Shown: positions 25,445 through 32,867 of the stretch, in pieces | Layout: every line of letters starts with the position of its first letter | Position numbering within the stretch: position 1 is the stretch's first letter | From: Capnocytophaga sputigena | Lineage (GTDB): Bacteria > Bacteroidota > Bacteroidia > Flavobacteriales > Flavobacteriaceae | Assembly: GCF_900446695.1 (NCBI RefSeq) | Contig: NZ_UAVP01000003.1 | Span: forward strand, 372,001-436,000 | Length of the DNA stretch: 64,000 bases | Reading direction: 5' to 3' | Notes under the pieces: model-generated | Databases searched by the model: none | Told to the model about the DNA's origin: nothing | Seen by the model: only the letters and a program-made list of their open reading frames with translations | Translations under genes and position numbers: made by a program

Positions 25445-26694
25445 TGGCAAAGCAACCCCATAAACAACGTATAGAAAAGAGTGTTACCCTTAGTGGTAAT
25501 GCCCTTAATAAAAAGGTACATTTGGGCAAAAATACGGCTCAAAACATTCAGCAGGTAACCAATTTAATGGTGGACATCATCAAAAGACAACGCAGGCTAT
25601 GGCGTACCGAACTCAACCATTGGCACTCGGCACGTTATGCCCGCTATAGTGTGGACTACCCTCGTACTTACCCATTGGAGGAGGTATACCAAGATGTACT
25701 CCTCGACGGACACCTAACAGGGATCACCGAAAACCGTACTTTGCGAACTACCAATAAGGACTACGTTATCGCTATCGATGATATTAAGGACGACACTCTA
25801 ACCGAGTATATCAAGGACAAACAATGGTTTGAGGACGTGATCGAGTTTGCTCACCAAAGCATCTATCACGGGCATTCTCCTATATGGCTCAAAGAGGTAA
25901 CAAAAGGCGAAATCAAAGCCGTAGAACTTATTGATAGGGGCTTGGTAATCCCCGAAAAGCACGTACTTTTAAAAGACTACGATGCTACCACTGGCATAGA
26001 CCTACGAGATGTGGAAGAGGTAGTTTTAGTAGCACGATTCTACAAGCATTCGGGCTTGCTCGAAAAGGCTACTCCTTATGCAATCCTAAAGCGCCATTCG
26101 TGGGGTTCGTGGGACGAGTTCGAGGAGCTTTTTGGTATTCCTATACGTATAGCTAAAATTGCTTCGCAGAGTGATAGTGTGAAAGAGGAAGTTGCCCAGT
26201 GGTTAGAGGAAATGGGTTCAGCTTCGTATGGTGTTTTTCCTATTGGTACAGAAGTAGATATCAAAGAGAATAGCAAAGCCGATGCTTTCCAAGTGTTTTA
26301 CCGCAAAATTGAAGCCTTAGACAAAGAGCTCTCCAAGCTCGTACTTCACCAAACAATGACTACCGAAAACGGCAGTAGCAAAGCACAAGGCACAGTACAC
26401 GAGAACACACTGGAAGAGGTTGTCTATGCCGACGAAAAGAAGATGTTAGCTTTCCTCAATAACCAACTTTTGCCCGCTATGCGTGCCATTGGTTATCCTA
26501 TACCCGACAATGCCAAAATAGCAGTAGAGAAAACTACAGACCCTAACAAGCAAATCAGTATAGATGGCGTACTCTTAGGGCGTGGCTATGTCCTTACCCA
26601 AGACTATATAGAGCGCACCTATGGAGTGGAAATAGAAAGTATGCCTACCTCTACCTTTGGAGGAAGTAGTGAGGGCGAGTTAAAAAAAGCCTAA
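25444..26694 (+). CDS. Portal protein, DUF935 / Mu gp29-like
   Basis: The 416-aa protein contains an early region with ILLDGHLTG-like spacing (VLLDGHLTGITENRT), WGSWDEFEELFGIPIRIAK at about 219-237, and GSSKAQGTVHENTLEEV, all typical of gp29-type portals. Its last sense codons are TTA AAA AAA GCC TAA. The run of seven A's (26682-26688) followed by a strong stem suggests that some ribosomes shift -1 and continue into the MuF gene, giving a portal-MuF fusion of about 844 aa. Confidence 0.85.
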   Translation: MAKQPHKQRIEKSVTLSGNALNKKVHLGKNTAQNIQQVTNLMVDIIKRQRRLWRTELNHWHSARYARYSVDYPRTYPLEEVYQDVLLDGHLTGITENRTLRTTNKDYVIAIDDIKDDTLTEYIKDKQWFEDVIEFAHQSIYHGHSPIWLKEVTKGEIKAVELIDRGLVIPEKHVLLKDYDATTGIDLRDVEEVVLVARFYKHSGLLEKATPYAILKRHSWGSWDEFEELFGIPIRIAKIASQSDSVKEEVAQWLEEMGSASYGVFPIGTEVDIKENSKADAFQVFYRKIEALDKELSKLVLHQTMTTENGSSKAQGTVHENTLEEVVYADEKKMLAFLNNQLLPAMRAIGYPIPDNAKIAVEKTTDPNKQISIDGVLLGRGYVLTQDYIERTYGVEIESMPTSTFGGSSEGELKKA

Positions 26695-26782
26695 GCCTAC
26701 TCAAGTTACACTATCACACCCATTGTTGCCCCAAGCACGAGCCTATAAAGCTCAGCAAGGAAGACAACGACTTGAGTAGGCT
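26682..26782 (+). promoter_or_regulatory. Probable programmed -1 frameshift signal between portal and MuF
   Basis: Slippery heptamer A AAA AAA (26682-26688) lies in the portal frame, followed by a 5-nt spacer and then AGCCTACTCAAGT (26694-26706). This 13-mer is a perfect inverted repeat of ACTTGAGTAGGCT (26770-26782). The -1 frame is open from 26673 through the MuF gene and contains no ATG or GTG start before a TTG at 26772, which lies inside the 3' stem arm. Confidence 0.7.
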
Positions 26783-27977
26783 CATTGAGGGGTACATACG
26801 TGAGGCTTTTGAAAATCGTAGTATTAGTGAGTCGCAAAGCAAAGAACTATGGCAATACTACTACAAACACCTAAATAAAGCCTTAGCAGAGGGCTACAAC
26901 CCTACTATTGAGGAAACCAATACCGAACTGGTAACCTCACTAAAGCACAACCTTGCGCGCTTCTCGGCTTTCAAAGAAACGAGCTTTAAACAGCAAATAG
27001 AAGCCTCTTTAACTAAAAATGGTAAGGTGCTGTCGTGGCAAGAGTTCAAGGCAGAGGCTAACAAACTGAATATAGAATACAATAGGCGTTGGTTACAAAC
27101 CGAGTATAATCAAACAGTAGCCAATGCCTTATCGGCGCAAAAGTACGAGGAGTATATAGCCAATAAGCGCATATACCCTAACCTTACTTATCACGCGGTA
27201 CACGATGAGCGAACCCGCGAAACACACCGCGCCTGGGACGGACTCACATTACCCGTAGAACATTCCTTTTGGAAAACACACCTACCCCCTAATGATTGGG
27301 GTTGCCGTTGCTACGTAGAGCCTACTGCTGACCCCGTAACAGAAGGCGTACGTACAGAAGATATACCCATAAAAGAAGCCTTTGCTAACAATCCCGCTCT
27401 TTCTGGTGAGATATTTCCAGTAATACCTTATGCCAAAGGAATGAGTGAAAAAGCCGTTAAGGAAGTAGAAAAGCAAGTGGAAAAACGACTTAAAAAGGAG
27501 AAGGCTAAAGCTAAAAGAGCAGAGGAAACGTGGCAAACCATACCTACTGAAAAGGGTACGGTGAGGGTAAGTTCATTACACGGTAAAGATGAGAAAGCCG
27601 AAAATGTAGAAATAGCCTCTTACTTAGCTAATAAATATGGCTATGAAATAGACCTTATAGAAAAGTCTAACATACCAGGGGTGAAAAGTGCTGATACGTT
27701 TAATAAAACATTGGAGATAAAGCAGGAGTACAAAAGGTGTTTTACACCAACCACTGACGCTATTAGTAAGGCAATACGAAGTGCTAAAGATCAAGCAGAT
27801 AATATTGTTTTAGATATAAAGTCAGATATAGATAGATTTGCGTTACAAAACGCTATTAATGAAAGAGTAAGGCGCTCCAAAAGTATAAAAACTGTTTGGG
27901 TAATTAAGGGTAATTTTGATAAGATGTATACAAGAGAAGAAATATTATCAAAAGACTTTCAAATTAAATGGGACTAA
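26772..27977 (+). CDS. MuF minor head protein with C-terminal CdiA-type nuclease toxin domain
   Basis: From a TTG at 26772 this gives 401 aa, but the frame is open from 26673 and the 28 codons before the TTG look coding (KLHYHTHCCPKHEP), so the protein is probably made as a -1 fusion to the portal. Residues about 105-185 are the Mu F domain (HAVHDERTRETHRAWDGL, PPNDWGCRC). Residues about 260-401 resemble the CdiA_C/BECR nuclease toxin fold, with ADTFNKTLEIK holding candidate catalytic D308, E315 and K317, then FTPTT and DQADNIVLDI. MuF polymorphic toxins are known in temperate phages. No immunity gene follows. Confidence 0.75.
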   Translation: MSRLIEGYIREAFENRSISESQSKELWQYYYKHLNKALAEGYNPTIEETNTELVTSLKHNLARFSAFKETSFKQQIEASLTKNGKVLSWQEFKAEANKLNIEYNRRWLQTEYNQTVANALSAQKYEEYIANKRIYPNLTYHAVHDERTRETHRAWDGLTLPVEHSFWKTHLPPNDWGCRCYVEPTADPVTEGVRTEDIPIKEAFANNPALSGEIFPVIPYAKGMSEKAVKEVEKQVEKRLKKEKAKAKRAEETWQTIPTEKGTVRVSSLHGKDEKAENVEIASYLANKYGYEIDLIEKSNIPGVKSADTFNKTLEIKQEYKRCFTPTTDAISKAIRSAKDQADNIVLDIKSDIDRFALQNAINERVRRSKSIKTVWVIKGNFDKMYTREEILSKDFQIKWD

Positions 27978-28041
27978 CCTCATTATTTCATAAGGTTAGT
28001 CCCAAGTTCAGGGCGTGGAGTTTTCTTATGTAGCCTCCTCA
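27966..28041 (-). ncRNA. Possible leftward small RNA, antisense to the MuF-toxin 3' end
   Basis: A consensus promoter at 28048-28079 points left and predicts a start near 28041, with no coding region downstream except the reverse strand of the MuF gene. A transcript would contain the 27970-28003 hairpin after about 40 nt, giving an RNA of about 75 nt that overlaps the toxin gene's stop region. It is supported only by promoter and hairpin. Confidence 0.35.
27970..28003. terminator. Strong hairpin at the end of the MuF-toxin gene
   Basis: GGGACTAACCT (27970-27980) pairs perfectly with AGGTTAGTCCC (27993-28003). It overlaps the MuF stop codon. T-runs are weak on both sides, so termination efficiency is uncertain. 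It could end the rightward late operon, the putative leftward small RNA from 28041, or both. Confidence 0.55.
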
Positions 28042-28047
28042 CCACTG

Positions 28048-28079
28048 CAAAAGTACAACTATTTTTTAAACTACCAAAA
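28048..28079 (-). promoter_or_regulatory. Bacteroidetes-type promoter, twin of the 6228 promoter
   Basis: On the minus strand TTTTG, 19 bp, TACTTTTG (28055-28048). The spacer and flanks (TTTAAAAAATAGTTGTACTT) are nearly identical to the promoter of the small RNA at 6263, so the two promoters are related and may share a regulator. Confidence 0.6.
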
Positions 28080-28085
28080 CTATTT

Positions 28086-28289
28086 TCAACTTTCTGCATA
28101 AATCCCCTCATAAGAAATGATAGCTTCTACAGTACGAGGGGATAAAAATACCCTACCTGCTACCTCCTCAATTACGGCATCTATACGCCACTGGGGGTAC
28201 TTGTTTGTAAGCTCACCAAAGAGCTCACGTATCTTTTCATTACGCCTCTGTAGGCGTTGTTTGCGTTGTTTCTGACTGATAAGTTGCAT
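28086..28289 (-). CDS. Small HTH protein, candidate late-gene regulator
   Basis: Start chosen at ATG 28289 (MQLISQKQRKQRLQRRN, 67 aa) because the longer frame to 28331 would overlap the -7 box of its own promoter. Residues about 36-60 (IDAVIEEVAGRVFLSPRTVEAII) form a helix-turn-helix. The N-terminus is strongly basic. It sits alone between early and late clusters with its own promoter, where Mu encodes Mor/C activators, so it may switch on late transcription. That role is inferred from position. Confidence 0.65.
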   Translation of the reverse strand: MQLISQKQRKQRLQRRNEKIRELFGELTNKYPQWRIDAVIEEVAGRVFLSPRTVEAIISYEGIYAES

Positions 28290-28317
28290 AGCACAAAGAG
28301 AATGGAGTTTTATACTG

Positions 28318-28349
28318 CAAAAGTATGGCATAATTAGTAAATATGCAAA
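28318..28349 (-). promoter_or_regulatory. Promoter of the small HTH regulator
   Basis: On the minus strand TTTG (28349-28346), 20 bp, TACTTTTG (28325-28318). The predicted start at about 28311 lies 20 nt before the ATG at 28289. This promoter decides the start choice for the regulator. Confidence 0.7.
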
Positions 28350-28358
28350 TTAATGAAA

Positions 28359-28403
28359 CGAGCCAATTAGCAAATATAATAGTGCTAATTGGCTCGTTTT
28401 TTT
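28359..28403 (+). terminator. Intrinsic terminator between early operon and regulator
   Basis: CGAGCCAATTAGC (28359-28371) pairs perfectly with GCTAATTGGCTCG (28384-28396), followed by seven T's on the + strand. The 13-bp stem also follows the last gene of the leftward early operon (stop at 28425), so it may work in both directions. Confidence 0.75.
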
Positions 28404-28424
28404 ATTGCTTGTTGTCCGTGTGGC

Positions 28425-28859
28425 TCACACCTCCCAACGTTTTTGGTTTAGGTAGGTCTCGGCGTAGGGCATTGCGGTGCCGTCCAGCTTCTTTTTAGAC
28501 TTTTCTTTCTCTATCCCTATGAAGGCTTTGATGACCTCTTCGGGTTTGAGCTTGTCGAACTTCTTTTTGGCAACTGCTTTAGTGCCGATTTTGCCGTATG
28601 CCTCCCAGAAATCTTCAAAAGTTACAGATGCGGGGACTTTTTCTATGGTGAAGTGCTTCCTAAGAGCCTCATCGTTGGCAAGTGTTTGTATTCGCTCTTC
28701 GGTGTAGGGCAGGCGGTCGGGGTGGAAGAGCCAAAGCCATTGCTTAATGGTAAGGGGTTCGCCAGTGTTTTCAAACACTCTTAAATTGCCGTTTAAGTCG
28801 TATTGAAAAACGTGCTCGGAGGGAGTGTTTTTTGCTTTAAAAAAGTAGGTATTTTCCAT
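28425..28859 (-). CDS. Phage early protein, possible replication accessory
   Basis: The 144-aa protein's C-terminal half (about 83-144) has the pattern SVTFEDFWEAYGKIGTKAVA then KFDKLKPEEVIKAFIGIE and AETYLNQKRW, seen in Bacteroidetes phage and plasmid proteins with DnaT/primosomal-like tails. The N-terminal half has no known domain. It is the last gene of the leftward early operon. Possible role in host replisome recruitment; function not established. Confidence 0.55.
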   Translation of the reverse strand: MENTYFFKAKNTPSEHVFQYDLNGNLRVFENTGEPLTIKQWLWLFHPDRLPYTEERIQTLANDEALRKHFTIEKVPASVTFEDFWEAYGKIGTKAVAKKKFDKLKPEEVIKAFIGIEKEKSKKKLDGTAMPYAETYLNQKRWEV

Positions 28860-28861
28860 AG

Positions 28862-29173
28862 CTATGCTAATTGTTCGTTAATATCATAAGTGATTTGCAG
28901 AAGGGTTTGGCGTTCGTATTGTCCGTAACATTCCATCGTAAGGATGTATCCTAAGAACTTTTCTAACATATCGGCTTCGTAGAGTTTGAGCCAAAACCTG
29001 CGTTGTTTTTGCGTGGTAAAACCCATATAAAAGCGGGTGGCTTTGAGGGTTACCTCGCGCATTATGCTGTAAAGTACACGTTGCTCACGGTTGTTGAATA
29101 GGGGTTGCCCTATGAAGGTGGCGCGGGCAAGGACTTCGGCTTGGTCTCGTGATAAGGTAAGGGCGATTTTCAT
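28862..29173 (-). CDS. Phage early hypothetical protein
   Basis: The 103-aa mostly helical protein (LSRDQAEVLARATF, VLYSIMREVTLKATRFYMG) has many aromatic and basic residues. No family recognised. It overlaps the upstream gene by 4 nt (ATGA) and is followed at 2 nt by the next, so it is part of the early operon. Confidence 0.6.
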   Translation of the reverse strand: MKIALTLSRDQAEVLARATFIGQPLFNNREQRVLYSIMREVTLKATRFYMGFTTQKQRRFWLKLYEADMLEKFLGYILTMECYGQYERQTLLQITYDINEQLA

Positions 29174-29598
29174 ATCTTATAATGTTTGCAATTCTCTATT
29201 ATTTTTAGTGCTAAGTCTTTGCGAGTTTGGCTATAGGTTTCACCTACAACACGAATACTCTTTAAAAAGAGCTCATTATGATAGAAATAGCTTACAGTTT
29301 CTGTTAGATATTCTGAAATTGATAAAATATAACCTTTTTCTCTAAACCAATCAAAGACATCATCCCACACTGGTACGGAAATACGATTTTTGAATATGTT
29401 GTGATTGCCTATGTCGGTGATGAGTGCTCCATTACGTTTGTAAATATGTGTCTTTAGACTATCATAAGTATAAGGCTTACTACTTGCCATTAGTTGTTCA
29501 TTGGTGTAATATACGCAAGCCTTGTCAAACCCTATTTCTTTGAGTTTTTTGGCAATGTCGAGGGGGACAAGCCAAGTGGGGTATTGTTCTATTTTCAT
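29170..29598 (-). CDS. Phage early hypothetical protein
   Basis: The 142-aa protein has no domain I can name. A segment near the middle, PVWDDVFDWFREKGYILSI, recurs in my experience in Bacteroidetes phage proteins of unknown function. It is soluble, with no signal peptide, and belongs to the leftward early operon (4-nt overlap downstream). Confidence 0.6.
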   Translation of the reverse strand: MKIEQYPTWLVPLDIAKKLKEIGFDKACVYYTNEQLMASSKPYTYDSLKTHIYKRNGALITDIGNHNIFKNRISVPVWDDVFDWFREKGYILSISEYLTETVSYFYHNELFLKSIRVVGETYSQTRKDLALKIIENCKHYKI

Positions 29599-29604
29599 TT
29601 GTTT

Positions 29605-29907
29605 TTATATTTTAATTAAGTAAGCGGGCATAAGGATAAAATTGCTAAACTCAAATCCGCATAGGTGATGTTTATCTTTTTCTGAGTATTGTGCAAAGGA
29701 GATATTAAGAGGTTTGCATCGGGGGAACTCTTCATTGAGTTCTTTGGCTTTTTCAATGATGTATTCTTTTATTTTGCTTAACTCCTTTGCTTGGTACAGT
29801 TCACCATCCATTTCTCTGAGAAAACAAGAGAATTGCCCTTGCAACTTGTTCTTGGTTTGTATGCCACCGACTAAATGGCAATAATAATGTGTCGGTATTT
29901 CTTTCAT
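29605..29907 (-). CDS. Phage early hypothetical protein
   Basis: The 100-aa soluble protein (GGIQTKNKLQGQFSCF, FPRCKPLNISFAQYSEKD) has a strand-rich look. No family recognised. It lies 20 nt after the DUF2786 gene and 6 nt before the next gene in the early operon. Confidence 0.55.
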   Translation of the reverse strand: MKEIPTHYYCHLVGGIQTKNKLQGQFSCFLREMDGELYQAKELSKIKEYIIEKAKELNEEFPRCKPLNISFAQYSEKDKHHLCGFEFSNFILMPAYLIKI

Positions 29908-29927
29908 TTTAAATAGTTTTTAAAGGG

Positions 29928-30524
29928 TTATTTTAAATATAGACCTGTGGTTACTTGTTGGTTGTATTTACCGCCTTCAACTCCGTATAGAATGGATAAT
30001 CTCTTTATTTCCTCTTCGGTAAGAGATTTGGATTTTTTTTGTTCTGGATGATAGATACCTGAACGAATTATATATAAGCTAAAAAAGGTTTCTTGCATTG
30101 CCTCACGGCGTTTATTTTTAGTTTTAGTAGTTCGACAGCGGTTCACTACAGGTAAGCCGTGTTGGCGCCATTGTTGGTTTAGATGTGGTTTGAAATAACC
30201 ATAAGCACTATCTAATGTTACCCAATCTAAGTAAGGCATCTGTATTGCTATCTCTTTTACACCACTATCTTTAATGCGATAGATTTTATAATTTTTCTCT
30301 TTGAAAAAGTATTCGATTAGTTGTATAAGCAACCACTCGTCCAAGTTAGAAGCATACTTAAAGTAGTATTTTTTTTCGTCTATACTATTAAGTTCGTCTT
30401 CTGAAATGTTGTACTTATTAAGCAACTTATTTAGCATTTTCTCGGCTGATTGCTGTTCTCCTGCTATGCCTCGTTTTACAAGTTCATAGACTTTTGTGAT
30501 TTTTTCTTTTACTTTGTCGTTCAT
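29928..30524 (-). CDS. DUF2786 domain protein
   Basis: The 198-aa protein's N-terminal 45 residues match DUF2786: KITKVYELVKRGIAGEQQSA then LLNKYNISEDEL. The rest (YFKYASNLDEWLLIQLIEYF and a basic middle) is typical of DUF2786 proteins in phages. The biochemical role is unknown. It is part of the early operon. Confidence 0.75.
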   Translation of the reverse strand: MNDKVKEKITKVYELVKRGIAGEQQSAEKMLNKLLNKYNISEDELNSIDEKKYYFKYASNLDEWLLIQLIEYFFKEKNYKIYRIKDSGVKEIAIQMPYLDWVTLDSAYGYFKPHLNQQWRQHGLPVVNRCRTTKTKNKRREAMQETFFSLYIIRSGIYHPEQKKSKSLTEEEIKRLSILYGVEGGKYNQQVTTGLYLK

Positions 30525-30543
30525 ATTGTAATTGTTTTAGTAA

Positions 30544-30873
30544 TTAAAAACTTTCTTTTTCAACATTTATTGTAATGTTATCTTCATTGAAGTACTTAAT
30601 GATGTATATCGTCTTTCCTTCACAGAGGATAACAGAAGAGGGTAGTTTGCCAATTTGGTTGCGGAAGTAATGAAAGGTGTTGTATATGCCTTGTTTAAAA
30701 TACCTCACATTTCTTTTAGCCTTATTGAGTTCCTCTTCTAACTCTTCAACTTTTTCTTCTGCTTTTATGTTCATATTGCACAAACGCAATAGCTCTTTTT
30801 TTGCTGCTTGAGGGTTTCCATTAATCCTATCGCAGATTGAGGAGTAACTTATATCATAATCGTCTATTTCCAT
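30544..30873 (-). CDS. Phage early coiled-coil protein
   Basis: The 109-aa protein has a clear coiled coil at about 34-58 (NIKAEEKVEELEEELNKAKR), followed by a short beta-rich tail. No domain recognised. It is preceded by a small region with a zinc-ribbon gene and belongs to the early operon by spacing and strand. Confidence 0.55.
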   Translation of the reverse strand: MEIDDYDISYSSICDRINGNPQAAKKELLRLCNMNIKAEEKVEELEEELNKAKRNVRYFKQGIYNTFHYFRNQIGKLPSSVILCEGKTIYIIKYFNEDNITINVEKESF

Positions 30874-30893
30874 TGTATTTTGTGTTTAAATTG

Positions 30894-31109
30894 TTATACA
30901 TTCCACTCTTCTTTTGTTAATTGCTTGCCACAGTCCTTGCAGAATAAGGCAGTTACTTCTACCGTAACGTAGTGGGCAAGGGTTCGGCGTTCGGTATGCT
31001 TGTGGGGGCAGGTGTTTAATGACGAATGACAAATGACAAATGACGTGTCGGACGTGGCAGAACTGACAGCTGACAGCTGACACCTGACCCCTTTTTTACT
31101 TTCTTTCAT
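30894..31109 (-). CDS. Small zinc-ribbon-like protein interrupted by a dispersed repeat
   Basis: This encodes 71 aa. The C-terminal part, CPHKHTERR and then FCKDCGKQLTKEEW, looks like a small zinc-binding protein. Residues about 8-32 are encoded by a dispersed repeat (31014-31090, with AATGACA and GACAGCT units on the + strand) that occurs in many Bacteroidetes genomes and translates to low-information sequence. The start overlaps the preceding gene by 14 nt. The original start may have been lost when the repeat inserted. Confidence 0.5.
   Translation of the reverse strand: MKESKKGVRCQLSAVSSATSDTSFVICHSSLNTCPHKHTERRTLAHYVTVEVTALFCKDCGKQLTKEEWNV
31014..31090. repeat. Dispersed AATGACA/GACAGCT repeat inside a small gene
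   Basis: GAATGACAAATGACAAATGA near 31024-31043 and two copies of TGACAGC (31066-31080) make a mosaic of short direct repeats. This is the pattern of widely dispersed Bacteroidetes repeats. It is in frame with the zinc-ribbon-like gene at 30894-31109. Confidence 0.55.
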
Positions 31110-31527
31110 AGCGTTGCTCGTTCATTTTTTGAAATATGCTATTTACTTTGCCTACTTCACTGGGAGTGAGGTTCTGGAGGCTCTTTTTGAAGGGGTTTTT
31201 GCTACTACAAAACCATTTGCCAAGGCGTGTTATATCTGCATATTTTGGGTTCGCTTGGTCGCGCCAGCCGAGTTCGTGGCATAGGGATAATAGCTTTAGG
31301 TGTTGCTTGTTTTGGGCATCGAAATAGGCGTGCATCTCGAAATGGTAACCAAGGTGCTGGGCGAGGGCGAAAAACTCATCTTCTGTTAGGTTCTTGGTAC
31401 TTGGGAGCTCTCTGCCAATAAAGCTACATACAAAGTGTAGGCGGGCTTCTCTGTCCTTAAAGCGTTTGCCTAAAAGGGTTTGGAGGATACGTATTTGGTG
31501 GGGTTTTATTGTGGTTTCTTTTTTCAT
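31096..31527 (-). CDS. Phage early protein, possibly GemA-like
   Basis: The 143-aa basic helical protein (KPHQIRILQTLLGKRF, NLTEDEFFALAQHLG, then NLTPSEVGKVNSIFQKM at the end) lies where Mu-like phages carry gp16/GemA-type regulators. The two LT-[ED] helices are compatible with that family, but the match is weak. It is preceded by a long hairpin (31559-31626). Confidence 0.5.
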   Translation of the reverse strand: MKKETTIKPHQIRILQTLLGKRFKDREARLHFVCSFIGRELPSTKNLTEDEFFALAQHLGYHFEMHAYFDAQNKQHLKLLSLCHELGWRDQANPKYADITRLGKWFCSSKNPFKKSLQNLTPSEVGKVNSIFQKMNEQRYERK

Positions 31528-31558
31528 TTTAAAACGGTGTTTAAAAGTTATTTAAAAA

Positions 31559-31626
31559 GCTCCTCGCCTTAGTGGATCTCATAAGAGCGTCCTCTTATTG
31601 CCAGCGACTACTAAGGGCGGAGGAGC
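31559..31626 (-). terminator. Long hairpin with T-run, terminator or structured leader
   Basis: GCTCCTCGCCTTAGT (31559-31573) pairs with ACTAAGGGCGGAGGAGC (31610-31626) with one extra base, enclosing a second perfect hairpin ATAAGAG/CTCTTAT (31581-31598). On the minus strand the stem is followed by TTTTTAAA. It lies between the DUF3164 gene and the next early gene, so it probably attenuates or ends early transcription. The minus-strand arm contains TCCTCCGC. Confidence 0.6.
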
Positions 31627-31661
31627 ATCTTTTAACCGCCGAGACGGCTAAAAGTGTAGTG

Positions 31662-32360
31662 TTATGCGGTTGTTTGCTCTTCGTACTTTTCGTGTACTGG
31701 GAAGAGGTGCTTAATATCGGTGCCAGGAGGGAAGTCTACCGATGAGAGTGACAAAGGTATGTTACACTTTTTGCCTTGCTCGTCGAGGGTGTTGGCTTCG
31801 ATATAGAATGCCGAACGCTGTGGACGATAGGCTTGGGCTATGATGGTTACAGCATCGGTGAAGGCGGGGCTGTTGAACTCTTTGGCTACACGGGTGAGTT
31901 CTAACACTCTGGAGGCTTTTAAATTTCCTTTGGCGTCTTTCTTGAGTAGGCGGTTGATTACTGAAACGAGTTTGGCACTGTCGTCGTCTTTAGCGAGTGA
32001 AGCAATAAAGTGATTTACTTTTTCAATGCCTGCATTTACGGTGTCATCCCAGTTGTCAATAACTCGGAATCCGTAGGTGATGGTGTTGCCGTGGGTATCG
32101 GTGAAGGTGTGGCTTTGTTGGTCGCCTTTTACTTCGTAGACTTCGTTTTTGGTGTCTAACAAGATTTTAAGGGCTTCAAAAGTATGCAATTTCACCTCTG
32201 CCATTTGCTCTGAATAAGTTTGCAGTTTACCGATGATTTGCGGAATTGCTTCATTGACGAGGGCTTTGTATGCTTCGCGGTTTTCATTTTGTGCTTGCTC
32301 GCGGCGTTGTAGTTCGGCTTTGAGTTCGTCGGCTGTGAGTTTACTTAAATCTACTGTCAT
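31662..32360 (-). CDS. DUF3164 family phage protein
   Basis: The 232-aa protein fits DUF3164 of Mu-like phages: N-terminal coiled coil (ELKAELQRREQAQNEN), a long helical region (MAEVKLHTFEALKILL), then ASRVLELTRVAKEFNSPAFT and an IEANTLDEQGKKCNIPLSL C-terminus. The role is not known. It is consistently in the early region after MuB. Order and length agree with the family. Confidence 0.75.
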   Translation of the reverse strand: MTVDLSKLTADELKAELQRREQAQNENREAYKALVNEAIPQIIGKLQTYSEQMAEVKLHTFEALKILLDTKNEVYEVKGDQQSHTFTDTHGNTITYGFRVIDNWDDTVNAGIEKVNHFIASLAKDDDSAKLVSVINRLLKKDAKGNLKASRVLELTRVAKEFNSPAFTDAVTIIAQAYRPQRSAFYIEANTLDEQGKKCNIPLSLSSVDFPPGTDIKHLFPVHEKYEEQTTA

Positions 32361-32379
32361 AATTGATAATTGTTATTTG

Positions 32380-32667
32380 TTAATATCTTGTTACTTTGGC
32401 TTTGTATAGGGGGTGTACGGTTAGTGGTTGCCATTGTTCGTTGTCGTCTTGCCACTGTAGTTCTAAGGTGTCGGGGTCATAGCGAAAGGCGGGTGGCAGC
32501 CAGCGTTTTCGCTCTGTCCAGTCTTGTAGCTCTTGGACTAAGGCGGGTACTTTGTCGGTTTTACCTGCGCGGTATTGGCAGGTTTGCATCCGTTGCTCGA
32601 AGGTGAGTATTTGTACGAAAGTGTCGAGCGATAGGGCTTCGGTGTATGCTAAAAATCTACTATTCAT
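32380..32667 (-). CDS. Phage early hypothetical protein
   Basis: The 95-aa protein has aromatic-rich sequence (RYDPDTLELQWQDDNEQW). No family recognised. It is preceded at 8 nt by the 62-aa gene and followed by DUF3164. It belongs to the early operon. Confidence 0.5.
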   Translation of the reverse strand: MNSRFLAYTEALSLDTFVQILTFEQRMQTCQYRAGKTDKVPALVQELQDWTERKRWLPPAFRYDPDTLELQWQDDNEQWQPLTVHPLYKAKVTRY

Positions 32668-32675
32668 AGTTGTTA

Positions 32676-32864
32676 TTAGTTAATTAGTTTTCCGTATTTT
32701 TTGAGGTCTGCCCACCAAGTTACGTTATCGCCGCTAATGCCTTGGGGGAGGTATCGCACGGGGCGTTTTTGTTTTTTGGCGGTTTTGAGGAGCTCTTGTG
32801 CGTGCTCTCTCATTTTGCGATTTATATATTCATAGTCGCTGATTTCGTTAGGTTCTATTCTCAT
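32676..32864 (-). CDS. Small phage early protein
   Basis: The 62-aa protein (MRIEPNEISDYEYINRKMRE, then a basic KKQKRP and NVTWWADLKKYGK) has no recognised family. Its position between early genes and codon usage like its neighbours support a real gene. Confidence 0.45.
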   Translation of the reverse strand: MRIEPNEISDYEYINRKMREHAQELLKTAKKQKRPVRYLPQGISGDNVTWWADLKKYGKLIN

Positions 32865-32867
32865 CTT

